Below, piece by piece: positions 16,879-24,163 of a stretch of 27,758 nt of DNA. The notes beneath the pieces were generated by a model. The model searched no databases. It was not told the origin of the DNA and saw only the letters and a program-made list of their open reading frames with translations. The stretch comes from CAIJMI01 sp043798445 (GTDB lineage: Bacteria > Patescibacteriota > Microgenomatia > UBA10105 > UBA927): contig JAZDOQ010000004.1 of the NCBI GenBank assembly GCA_043798445.1, positions 1 to 27,758 of the forward strand, in the 5' to 3' direction. The position numbers and the translations under genes are program-made. Positions within the stretch are counted from its first letter, which is position 1. Each line of letters begins with the position of its first letter.

Positions 16879-16881
16879 CCT

Positions 16882-17937
16882 ATGCCGATTAAAACCATTG
16901 TCTCAAAACAAAAACAGGGAAAAGAGGATGTTCTCTTTCAAACAGCCCCTCCTGATGAAGAGCGAATCATTACTTCTCTTCGCGCATCGTCATGGGATGA
17001 GTTCTACGGACAACCAGCAGCAAAAAGAAGTTTAAGTATCGCCATACAAGCTGCAAAAAAGCGGAAAGAGTCACTTGAACATATCCTTCTCTATGGACCT
17101 CCGGGATTAGGAAAAACAACTCTTGCCCATCTTATCGGTCATGAAATGGGTGTTAATGTGCGCATCACTTCAGGACCTGCTATTGAACGTGCCGGAGACT
17201 TGGCGGCGATACTTACCAATCTTGCACCTCACGATATTCTCTTTATTGATGAAATTCATCGGCTTAACAAGGTGGTTGAGGAAACCTTGTATCCTGCAAT
17301 GGAAGATTTTGCGCTTGATATCGTCATTGGTAAAGGCCCATCCGCAAGAACCCTTCGTCTTGATCTTCCTCCGTGTACAATCATCGGTGCAACAACGAGA
17401 GCCGGAATGTTATCATCCCCAATGCGGGACAGGTTTGGTGTTATTGAACGGTTATCCTTTTATCAGGTCGATGATCTTGAAAAAATAATTGAGCGGGCTG
17501 CTAAAAAACTTGGTGTATCCATTCACACCAAAGCCAGAAAGGAACTTGCACTTCGAAGCAGGGGCACACCACGAATTGCACTACGGCTTTTAAAACGAAG
17601 CAGAGATATTGCTGAAATTGCAGAACAGAAAGAAATAACGGAAGACATCATCACTCAAGCGCTTGCACTCCTTGGCATTGATGAAGCCGGTATTGATGTT
17701 TCAGATAGAAGGCTTTTAACGACCATTATCGAAAAATATAATGGCGGGCCAATCGGCATAGAAACACTTGCAGCTGCATTATCTGAGGATATTGATACGG
17801 TCGAAGAAATTCTTGAACCCTACCTTATGCAGCTTGGATTTCTCAAACGCACTTCCCGTGGGCGGTTTGTCACCTTAAACGCGTACCGTCATTTAGGTTT
17901 GATAGCTCCAAAGCGCATCCAGGAAAATCTTCTTTAG
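16882..17937 (+). CDS. ruvB: Holliday junction branch migration helicase RuvB
   Basis: 351 residues, full length. The segment LRASSWDEFYGQ (33-44) matches the family's LRP..L.EFIGQ, Walker A is GPPGLGKTT (72-80), Walker B LFIDEIHRL, sensor 1 GATTRAG, and DRFG carries the region of the arginine finger. The C-terminal winged helix includes GGPIGIETLAAALSED and ends near RGRFVT. It is the AAA+ motor that drives branch migration. The stop overlaps the stop of the minus-strand gene by four bases, leaving no room for a terminator between the two convergent genes. Confidence 0.97.
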   Translation: MPIKTIVSKQKQGKEDVLFQTAPPDEERIITSLRASSWDEFYGQPAAKRSLSIAIQAAKKRKESLEHILLYGPPGLGKTTLAHLIGHEMGVNVRITSGPAIERAGDLAAILTNLAPHDILFIDEIHRLNKVVEETLYPAMEDFALDIVIGKGPSARTLRLDLPPCTIIGATTRAGMLSSPMRDRFGVIERLSFYQVDDLEKIIERAAKKLGVSIHTKARKELALRSRGTPRIALRLLKRSRDIAEIAEQKEITEDIITQALALLGIDEAGIDVSDRRLLTTIIEKYNGGPIGIETLAAALSEDIDTVEEILEPYLMQLGFLKRTSRGRFVTLNAYRHLGLIAPKRIQENLL

Positions 17938-18941
17938 TTACCGCAGTTTGCTGCTGCTGCTCCGCCTGCCGCTACGGCATCGGTTTGAGAAAATGATGCT
18001 GCAACCTGATCTGTTGAAAGAGCTTTTGCACAATATGCTCCTTCTTTTGTTCCCGCGCAACATGATACTTGTTTAAGAGCATCAGCCGTTCTTCCACCAA
18101 AATCAAATTCCGACACAATCTGCGTATCATTTATTAACAGTGTCGGTGAACTGCCGATAGTAAATTTGTTGGCAAGATCAAAATCTTTCTGTGCATACAT
18201 ATTTCCCCGTTTCGCATCAGTCATACACGCATTCACATTTGCAACATTCACTCCTATTTGCGTTATACATGCTGCACTTTGTCCCTGTGCTTTCATGTAA
18301 CAGGAAACATATGGCCAATATAGATTTTTCTGCTCTTCCCTGATACATATCTGACGAAGATTTTCTTGTGCCTCAGCGTCACCATGCATAGATGTAATTT
18401 TTCCATTTTCTATCGCTCCTATGTACCTCACATCAAACACTGATGCAAGTGCAGGCTGTTCCGTAATTGCTTTATTCATGACGCGCTGCATCTGAAGACC
18501 GAATGGACAATCTGCAACGATATACGCAGTTAATTTTGGTGCATCTGCTTTTTTCACATCCGCACAGGTTAGTTTCGTTTGTTGCTCTCCGGCTCCCGCT
18601 GTTTGTTCCGGTTTTCCAAGCTCATTAACTTTTGTTCCGCTGGTAAAAAATATTTTCCCGTCTTTCGTCATGTAGGATGTATATTTTTGCGCCTGTCCAC
18701 CCACTTCGAGAGACAAATCAAAAGAATAGACTCCGCTTTCTTCTTTCAAATTTGCAACTTCTTTGATCGTTGTTGCATTCCCTGCTAATATCTTCACAAC
18801 ATCAGGAATCGTCTTTGTCTTGAATGTCACCATCTTATCTCTCCCCTGTTTCACTACAGCAACTCCGATAAGAAGTGCTATGATGAGAAAAGGAACGAGA
18901 AAAGAAAACAGTTTTTTACGTTTAAGGATTAGTTTTTTCAT
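17934..18941 (-). CDS. Membrane-anchored thioredoxin-fold protein, GILT/DsbA-like, with a CxxG active site
   Basis: 335 residues: a basic start, one membrane helix (11-30), a beta-rich exported stretch (about 40-115), then a thioredoxin-like region. That region has AYIVADCPFG (139-148) at the usual CxxC position, HGDAEAQEN (186-194) with later cysteines C199, C214, C225 and C239 in the order seen in GILT-type thiol reductases, and SSPTLLIND (264-272) at the cis-proline site. Only the first active-site cysteine (C145) is kept; the second is Gly. There are ten cysteines in all, so disulphides are likely. Acting as a monothiol reductase/isomerase or only as a binding fold are both possible. The C-terminus is Ala/Gly-rich. 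Confidence 0.75.
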   Translation of the reverse strand: MKKLILKRKKLFSFLVPFLIIALLIGVAVVKQGRDKMVTFKTKTIPDVVKILAGNATTIKEVANLKEESGVYSFDLSLEVGGQAQKYTSYMTKDGKIFFTSGTKVNELGKPEQTAGAGEQQTKLTCADVKKADAPKLTAYIVADCPFGLQMQRVMNKAITEQPALASVFDVRYIGAIENGKITSMHGDAEAQENLRQICIREEQKNLYWPYVSCYMKAQGQSAACITQIGVNVANVNACMTDAKRGNMYAQKDFDLANKFTIGSSPTLLINDTQIVSEFDFGGRTADALKQVSCCAGTKEGAYCAKALSTDQVAASFSQTDAVAAGGAAAANCGN

Positions 18942-18987
18942 AGTTTATTAGTTGTACCTGATGACACTAGGGTTTGTCAAGATTATT

Positions 18988-20019
18988 ATGAAACGGTTAT
19001 TCAAAAATAAAATTGTTTGGATTGTTGCAGTCATCATTTTCATCAGCGCACTTGTTGGTAATTCAATGATGCAATCCAAAAAAGGCACATCAGCAAAGAC
19101 AACAACCTATACCGTTACCCGGCAAACCGTCAAAGAGACTCTCTCTGTTGCTGGAACTATAGAGGCTGAAGAAAAAGCAACACTACGATTCCAAAGCTCC
19201 GGACTCCTCTCCTGGGTTGGCGTGAAAGAGGGCGATACAGTAAAAAAATATCAAGCAATCGCCGGTCTTGATCAGCAAGAGCTCAAAAAAACACTAGAAA
19301 AATATTTGTACACATACGACAAAACACGCTGGGATTTTGAACAGACAAAAGATGAATATCAGGCACCTGCACAAAATTATTGGGGACTTTCGATTAATCA
19401 ACGAAGCGATATTGACCGGGCGTTTCAAAAAGCACAATTTGACCTCAACAGCAGCGTTCTTGATGTTGAGCTCAAATCCATCTCACTTAGATATGCAACC
19501 TTAACAACACCCATCGATGGCATCATCACGAAAGTCGGTACATCAATTGCAGGGGTCAATGTCACTCCAACTCAGGCAGAATTTGATATTGTCAATCCAT
19601 CCACGCTCTATCTTTCTGTCCTTCCTGATCAAACAGAGGTCGGCAAATTATCATCCGGTATGTCTGCCGACATCATCTTTGATTCATATCCAAACATCAC
19701 AATATCAGGACTCATCAAGTCAATCGCGTTTACACCAAAAACAGGAGAGAGCTCAACAGTATATGAAGTAAAACTTTCCTTTCCTCTTGATACACACTAT
19801 CGCATTGGTATGACCGCTGATGCTTCATTTATTGTGAACGAAAAAAAAGATGTGCTCGCTGTTCCACCATCATTTCTTAAAACCGATAACGCTAAACCGT
19901 ATATTTTTCGAAAGGTCGGAAACAGCAAAGAAAAAACACCTGTTGTTGTGGGGATCGAAGGAGATAACGCTGTTGAAATAACCGGCGGTTTAGCTGAAGG
20001 TGATATCCTCTATGATTAA
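18988..20019 (+). CDS. MacA/HlyD-family membrane fusion (adaptor) protein of an ABC exporter
   Basis: 343 residues from the ATG at 18988. A basic start and membrane helix (about 8-25) are followed by a biotinyl-lipoyl-like half motif (GTIEAEEKATLRFQSSGLL, then VGVKEGDTVKKYQ), a short helical hairpin, the second lipoyl half (LTTPIDGIITKV), and beta-barrel and membrane-proximal domains ending GLAEGDILYD. This is the order of MacA-type adaptors. It is coupled to an ABC ATPase and a MacB-type permease downstream, so the three form one exporter; the cargo is unknown. An ATG at 18961 and a TTG at 18952 are in frame and cannot be excluded as starts. Confidence 0.87.
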   Translation: MKRLFKNKIVWIVAVIIFISALVGNSMMQSKKGTSAKTTTYTVTRQTVKETLSVAGTIEAEEKATLRFQSSGLLSWVGVKEGDTVKKYQAIAGLDQQELKKTLEKYLYTYDKTRWDFEQTKDEYQAPAQNYWGLSINQRSDIDRAFQKAQFDLNSSVLDVELKSISLRYATLTTPIDGIITKVGTSIAGVNVTPTQAEFDIVNPSTLYLSVLPDQTEVGKLSSGMSADIIFDSYPNITISGLIKSIAFTPKTGESSTVYEVKLSFPLDTHYRIGMTADASFIVNEKKDVLAVPPSFLKTDNAKPYIFRKVGNSKEKTPVVVGIEGDNAVEITGGLAEGDILYD

Positions 20020-20698
20020 TCTGCATAAGGTTTCGAAAGAATATCGTCTTTCCGGTGAATCGTTTTTTGCGCTTCGCGATGTTTCATTTGAAATTAAAAA
20101 AAAAGAATTAACCGCAATCCTTGGACCATCCGGATCAGGAAAATCAACAGTCATGCATATCATGGGACTTCTTGATACTCCAACATCAGGAACCATCAAA
20201 ATTAACGGTCAAGATGTTTCCAAGTATTCTGATACAGAATTGTCTCTTGCCAGAAATGAACTCATTGGATTTGTCTTTCAACAATTTAATCTCATTAACA
20301 AACTTACTATTCTTGAAAATATTTTACTTCCAACCATTTATACAAGAAAAAAACTCCCATTTGATCCAAAAACCCGCGCAATGGAACTTATTACCAGATT
20401 CGGGCTTCTTGGAAAAGAACGCTCATTTCCAAACAAGATATCAGGCGGTCAACAACAACGAGTCGCAGTAGCACGGGCACTTATCATGAATCCAAAGCTC
20501 ATCCTTGCGGATGAACCAACCGGAAATCTTGATACTAAAACAGGAAACGCCATTCTTGATCTTCTTGAAAAACTCAACAAAGACGAGGGGGTAACCATTG
20601 TTATTATCACCCATGAACCGGATGTTGCCAGCCGATGCAAACGAAAATTATATATTCGCGATGGACAATTATTTACAAAACAAAACTTTTTGATATGA
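20012..20698 (+). CDS. MacB/LolD-type ABC transporter ATP-binding protein
   Basis: 228 residues with every ABC motif in canonical form: GPSGSGKST (Walker A), FVFQQFNL (Q-loop), ISGGQQQRVAVARAL (signature), LILADEPTGNLD (Walker B) and IITHE (switch). Its start MINLHKVSKEY at 20012 fits the family; an in-frame GTG at 20000 is less likely. It overlaps the adaptor gene by eight bases and the permease by four (ATGA). It powers the adaptor-permease system, which uses ATP hydrolysis for transmembrane force transfer or export rather than classic import. Confidence 0.95.
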   Translation: MINLHKVSKEYRLSGESFFALRDVSFEIKKKELTAILGPSGSGKSTVMHIMGLLDTPTSGTIKINGQDVSKYSDTELSLARNELIGFVFQQFNLINKLTILENILLPTIYTRKKLPFDPKTRAMELITRFGLLGKERSFPNKISGGQQQRVAVARALIMNPKLILADEPTGNLDTKTGNAILDLLEKLNKDEGVTIVIITHEPDVASRCKRKLYIRDGQLFTKQNFLI

Positions 20699-21891
20699 AC
20701 TATTTTCTTTTTATCCTCAAGGCTGCGTTTGAAGATTTTAATAGAAATAAGATCAAAACGTTTCTTACCTCACTTGGAATTTTTATCGGCGTATCATCCG
20801 TCGTCCTTCTTATCGCCCTTGGACTCGGACTCAAAGCATATATCAAACAGCAATTTGAGAGTTTGGGCACTAATACGTTGTATGCTATGCCGGGAAATAT
20901 GTCGCGGGGCATGGCAAGCAGTATGACAAGCGAAATCCGTTTTGATGATACAGATGTTTTGTCACTAAAAAAAGTAAAAAATGTGACAGCAGTCGTTCCA
21001 TTCGTCTCAGGATACGCCTCTTTGCAGGGAGATATTGATAGTGCAACATACGAATATGCAGCCACAACGGCGGATGTATTTGATGTGATGAATCTTGAAA
21101 TTGAACACGGCGTTTCCTTCACTAAAAGCGATGTAGAAAAAGGAGCAAAAAAAGTGGTCCTTGGACCAAAAGTGGCAGAAAAAATTTTCGGCTCTGTAGA
21201 AGGTGTTGTCGGGAAAACAGTAAAAATAAAAGAATTAGTTTTTACCGTCGTTGGTATTGCAAAAGCAAAAGGCGGAGGGGGTCTAGGCGCTCCGAGCGTC
21301 GACGAACATATCTATTTTCCCCATACCGCTGCCTACAGTTTTAATCCAACAAAAAAATATATGATGCTGTACATCAAGGCAGCAAATGAAACCGTTATTC
21401 CGACAATTAAGGAAGACGCAACGAAAACACTTCTTAAACATTATAAAAAGGATGATTTTTCTGTCATGGAACAAACAGAAATACTTAATACCATTAATTC
21501 AATATTTACCATTCTTAATTCCGTGCTTATTGCCATTGCTGCCATTTCCCTTCTGGTTGGAGGTGTCGGCATCATGAACATCATGTATATGTCCGTTGTT
21601 GAACGGATACGGGAAATTGGTATCAGGCGTGCAATCGGTGCCACAAAAAAAGACATCCTCTATCAGTTTTTGGCAGAGGCAGTGCTTCTTTCAGGAATTG
21701 GCGGCACCATGGGCCTTTTCTTTTCCTCGATTGTAGTACTTCTTCTTCAAACTCAATTCCCCATGTATGTTGATGCCTCAACGGTCGCAATAGCACTTGG
21801 TGTTTCATCAACAGTAGGCATTGTATTCGGTGTCTTCCCAGCAAAAAAAGCTGCGGATTTGTCTCCTATGGAAGCAATCAGATATGAATAA
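20695..21891 (+). CDS. MacB-type ABC transporter permease (MacB_PCD + FtsX domains)
   Basis: 398 residues. A first membrane helix (about 22-45, FLTSLGIFIGVSSVVLLIALG) is followed by a large exported MacB periplasmic-core-like domain (about 50-270). Three C-terminal helices follow with the family motif GGVGIMNIMYMSVVERIREIGIRRAIGA, and the protein ends PMEAIRYE. A Gly-rich stretch (KGGGGLGAP) lies in the exported domain. Without evidence of an outer membrane the system is more like Gram-positive MacB-like exporters of peptides or lipoproteins. The start at 20695 is fixed by ATGA coupling to the ATPase gene. Confidence 0.94.
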   Translation: MNYFLFILKAAFEDFNRNKIKTFLTSLGIFIGVSSVVLLIALGLGLKAYIKQQFESLGTNTLYAMPGNMSRGMASSMTSEIRFDDTDVLSLKKVKNVTAVVPFVSGYASLQGDIDSATYEYAATTADVFDVMNLEIEHGVSFTKSDVEKGAKKVVLGPKVAEKIFGSVEGVVGKTVKIKELVFTVVGIAKAKGGGGLGAPSVDEHIYFPHTAAYSFNPTKKYMMLYIKAANETVIPTIKEDATKTLLKHYKKDDFSVMEQTEILNTINSIFTILNSVLIAIAAISLLVGGVGIMNIMYMSVVERIREIGIRRAIGATKKDILYQFLAEAVLLSGIGGTMGLFFSSIVVLLLQTQFPMYVDASTVAIALGVSSTVGIVFGVFPAKKAADLSPMEAIRYE

Positions 21892-21973
21892 AGAGAATAA
21901 AAAAATCGTTTCTCAAGAAATTTTGGGATAATGACACTTCTTGAAATGCTATCAATATAGGGTACCGCATACC

Positions 21974-21991
21974 GTTCGAATCCAACTCTCC
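21974..21991 (+). other. tRNA 3'-end-like remnant (T-loop plus acceptor-like tail)
   Basis: GTTCGAATCC followed by AACTCTCC reads like the T-loop, 3' T-stem and acceptor strand of a tRNA of the serine type. The bases before it (TACC) do not pair with CCAAC, and no D-arm or anticodon arm can be found upstream, so it is not a working tRNA. It could be a leftover attachment half-site or chance. Confidence 0.3.
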
Positions 21992-21995
21992 TGGG

Positions 21996-22017
21996 CGTGC
22001 CTGTCACGGACCTTTTT
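21996..22017 (+). terminator. Weak terminator-like hairpin after the exporter operon
   Basis: CGTG and CACG (21996-21999 and 22005-22008) can pair around CCTGT, followed four bases later by TTTTT (22013-22017). The stem is only four base pairs, so it may be weak or incidental, but it is the only such structure after the MacB-type operon. Confidence 0.3.
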
Positions 22018-22032
22018 ATCCCTAAAACTGAT

Positions 22033-22068
22033 TGTCTCACATCAATGCTAAATAAGACAAATGAGACA
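22033..22068. repeat. 7-bp inverted repeat TGTCTCA ... TGAGACA
   Basis: TGTCTCA (22033-22039) and TGAGACA (22062-22068) are exact reverse complements, 22 bases apart. The left arm can also pair in part with AGACAA at 22055-22060. The 36-bp unit begins with TG and ends with CA, as do ends of many insertion sequences. It could be a leftover of a small mobile element or an operator; no transposase is nearby. Confidence 0.4.
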
Positions 22069-22115
22069 GTAAAAAGGAGAACGTTTTAAATTTTAACTGA
22101 TATAGTTCAATATAC

Positions 22116-22424
22116 TTATTTAGTATCCTTTTTCCTGTGTCTCTCGTGAAGTTCGTCTAACAAGTCCTGCGGAGAGACGTTAAAAAAAGCCAGTAACACC
22201 CATAGATGAAATAATAAATCCGTTGCTTCGTTGGTTAAAGCTTTCTTATCAAGTTTATCTTTGGCCACCTCAACTATTAATTCCATAGTTTCCTCTCTTA
22301 CTTTTTGGGAAATTCTGTTCTTACCACCTTTTACCAAAGAAGCCACATAGGAACCCTCAGGTCTTTTATTAATTCGTTCCTGAATTACTTTATATAAATC
22401 ATCAAAACTATTTATATTCGTCAT
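22116..22424 (-). CDS. hisE: Phosphoribosyl-ATP pyrophosphatase
   Basis: A 102-residue MazG-like helical protein of the HisE family. It has RPEGSYVASLVKGGKNRISQKVREE-type sequence at 21-45, with the metal-binding acids E44, E45 and E48 and a second cluster E66/D69. It cleaves pyrophosphate from phosphoribosyl-ATP, step 2 of histidine synthesis. It is separate from HisI, not fused as in enteric bacteria. It overlaps hisI by four bases (ATGA). It is the last gene of the his series; no Shine-Dalgarno precedes it. Confidence 0.93.
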   Translation of the reverse strand: MTNINSFDDLYKVIQERINKRPEGSYVASLVKGGKNRISQKVREETMELIVEVAKDKLDKKALTNEATDLLFHLWVLLAFFNVSPQDLLDELHERHRKKDTK

Positions 22425-22762
22425 GTTATGTTAGTTTTTTTAAAAAAACAGGATTTAGATCCTGTATGGCAAACATTTTTGCCAACTAATTCTACCTCAA
22501 CTAATAAGGAATCGTTGTCGCAATCTGATGTAATCTCGACTACCTTTAACTTATTTCCGGACTCTTCGCCCTTCAGCCATAATTTGTTTCTACTTCTACT
22601 CCAAAAATACACCCATCCGGACTCTAACGACAATTCTAGGGCTTTTTGGTTCATATAACCCAGCATTAATATGTCTCTAGATTTTAAATCTTGGACAATA
22701 GCAGGAATCAAACCTCCACCCTTTTTAAAATTTAGCTTTTTCAAATCAATGTTAGTTTTCAT
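22421..22762 (-). CDS. hisI: Phosphoribosyl-AMP cyclohydrolase
   Basis: 113 residues, the stand-alone length. It has GLIPAIVQD (17-25), MLGYMNQKAL (33-42), FWSRSRNKLWLKGEESG (53-69), the Mg site DCDND (80-84) and zinc cysteines C81, C98 and C105 in CHTGSKSC. All known catalytic residues look intact. It opens the purine ring of phosphoribosyl-AMP, step 3 of histidine synthesis. It lies ten bases after the hisA-like gene and overlaps hisE as ATGA. Confidence 0.95.
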   Translation of the reverse strand: MKTNIDLKKLNFKKGGGLIPAIVQDLKSRDILMLGYMNQKALELSLESGWVYFWSRSRNKLWLKGEESGNKLKVVEITSDCDNDSLLVEVELVGKNVCHTGSKSCFFKKTNIT

Positions 22763-22772
22763 TTTTTATAAA

Positions 22773-23432
22773 TTAATTACCAAAAACTCTTTTGGCTTCA
22801 GCATAATTGAATTTTTTTTGGTATAAGGCTGTTCCTATAATAACAGCATCTGCACCGGCTTTTTTTAGAATCCGTAAATCATCTAAAGACGACACTCCTC
22901 CACTGTAAATTATAACAGCATTTTTTATGATGTGTCTTATCTTCTTAAATCCTTCCAAATTGATTTTACCAACCAATTTAGTATTTTCACTAACATAAAC
23001 AACATTCTTAACTTTATTCTTGGCAAGTAACTTAGCAAAATCTTCTGTTAGAATCCTGCCATTATTTGCCAATACGCCACCTTTGTCATCTATTGAAATA
23101 ATTAGGTGTTGCCCGAACAGATTTATCCAGTCTTTTATACAATCAAGATTTTTTGCCAGGAATCTTCCTACGACAATATAATCCGATTTTCTATCAAAGT
23201 ACTTTAAAGCCTTTTTTATAGAGTTTATATTTCCTCCTGATACGATTTGAATATCGGGACAAGCTTCTTTTAGTTCATTTATTATTAGACTATTCCTATT
23301 TATTACTTGCAGGACCTCAAAACCCTCTTTATAAAAACGCAGGGTAGGTTTCAGATAGTCAGCATTTTTTGTCAGGTACTGGCTTTCTACACAACCAATT
23401 AATTTATTTTGAAGACTAAAGGCGTTGCTCAT
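22773..23432 (-). CDS. Divergent HisA-like TIM-barrel protein
   Basis: 219 residues, about 20 shorter than usual HisA. The C-terminal phosphate-binding half is clear: IYSGGVSSLDDL (175-186) and AVIIGTALYQKKF (196-208). The N-terminal half is altered. By my hand alignment the catalytic Asp of strand 1 (D8 in HisA) is Ser6, the VDLD-like strand reads VINRN, the GGGIR loop reads GGNINS (66-71), and the DGT loop reads ENTKLVG (149-155). D115 in SIDDKGG keeps the second catalytic Asp. HisA normally isomerises ProFAR to PRFAR, step 4 of histidine synthesis; whether this one does is doubtful. It overlaps hisG by 17 bases and is followed by hisI, so it works in the same pathway. Confidence 0.75.
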   Translation of the reverse strand: MSNAFSLQNKLIGCVESQYLTKNADYLKPTLRFYKEGFEVLQVINRNSLIINELKEACPDIQIVSGGNINSIKKALKYFDRKSDYIVVGRFLAKNLDCIKDWINLFGQHLIISIDDKGGVLANNGRILTEDFAKLLAKNKVKNVVYVSENTKLVGKINLEGFKKIRHIIKNAVIIYSGGVSSLDDLRILKKAGADAVIIGTALYQKKFNYAEAKRVFGN

Positions 23433-24108
23433 ACAATAAACTTTTGTAATAACTCATCTTGCTTCTCATTTTTAAAGATTGTTTGTTTGCGATAATGACC
23501 GGGTGAAAAAATGCTATTGGTTTTCCGATTTGGACAAGCAAATTAGACTTCAAACTTCTACCCGTAATCGAAATATCAGCGATAGCATCAATCGACTTTC
23601 CCATCCATTTTCCGTATGGCATTGCTTCAGCGCTTCCCTGAACTTTTATTATTTTTACACCATTAGCTTTGCCTACCGATCTGAAATATTTTCTTACCGA
23701 TTTCGGAAACTGTGTTGCGATAATTTTGATATCAGAGATTTTTTTAACTTTAGAGCTTTTTGGTATTGCTATAACAAGCGGCCAAGATACCGAATTAATT
23801 TTTTTGATTTCAACAATCTTGTTTTTGAATTCTCCTTCGTATATTCTGTCTGACCCGACAATACCCAAATCGACAAAACCACTTGCTACAGCATCGCACA
23901 CCATTCTATCTTTCACGTAAAATATTCCTAATTCATTTTTTTTAATACACGCTAGATAAACTCTTTTTTTAGGATTAAAAGCAGGTAAATTAGTCTGCAG
24001 ACTTTTTCCTAAATAATCTATTGCTATATTAAATACATATCCATACCTTTGTAGGCATATCTTGAATTTTGCATTATCAAAGTTGATTACTAGATTTTTA
24101 ATTGTCAT
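23416..24108 (-). CDS. hisG: ATP phosphoribosyltransferase, short HisG-like, divergent
   Basis: A 230-residue periplasmic-binding-protein-like enzyme of the short HisG type. It has DLGIVGSDRIYE (80-91), IATQFPKSVRKYF (130-142), a GSAEAMPYG segment (158-166) and the PRPP loop DISITGRSLKSN (178-189). The usual N-terminal LPKGRL is replaced by LQRYGYV (19-25), and the RP.D.P.YV motif by YVKDRMVCDAV (64-74), so the ATP-side site may differ. Short HisG normally needs HisZ, which is absent here. The expected reaction joins ATP and PRPP, the entry to histidine synthesis. It is first of the his series, 55 bases after the ABC-F gene, with a TATACG box eight bases before its ATG and no Shine-Dalgarno. 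Confidence 0.85.
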   Translation of the reverse strand: MTIKNLVINFDNAKFKICLQRYGYVFNIAIDYLGKSLQTNLPAFNPKKRVYLACIKKNELGIFYVKDRMVCDAVASGFVDLGIVGSDRIYEGEFKNKIVEIKKINSVSWPLVIAIPKSSKVKKISDIKIIATQFPKSVRKYFRSVGKANGVKIIKVQGSAEAMPYGKWMGKSIDAIADISITGRSLKSNLLVQIGKPIAFFHPVIIANKQSLKMRSKMSYYKSLLYEQRL

Positions 24109-24163
24109 ATTTTAATCGTATAAATTCTTGTCGTATTTCATTAATAAGTTTAATCTGTTAGCG
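24109..24163 (-). promoter_or_regulatory. Possible weak promoter before hisG
   Basis: On the minus strand a TTAATG (24144-24139) and a TATACG (24122-24117) are 16 bases apart, with eight bases to the hisG ATG. The match to sigma-70 consensus is partial, so read-through from the ABC-F gene is equally possible. Confidence 0.3.

Larger units (their letters stand above)
21892..22115. other. Gene-free junction strip between exporter operon and his block
   Basis: 224 bases with no credible gene. From left to right it holds a 7-bp inverted repeat (21913-21919 with 21938-21944) without a T-run, a tRNA-3'-end-like fragment (21974-21991), a short hairpin before a T-run (21996-22017), and another inverted repeat (22033-22068). 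To the left, genes carry Shine-Dalgarno sites; to the right they do not, and base composition becomes more A+T-rich. It could be an old integration boundary. Confidence 0.5.

Noticed and set aside
21913..21944. Inverted repeat TCAAGAA/TTCTTGA as a terminator
   Set aside because: It is A+T-rich, has an 18-base loop and no T-run after it.
21920..21998. A complete tRNA gene ending in the TTCGAATCC fragment
   Set aside because: The bases before the T-loop do not pair with those after it, and no D-arm or anticodon arm can be drawn upstream.
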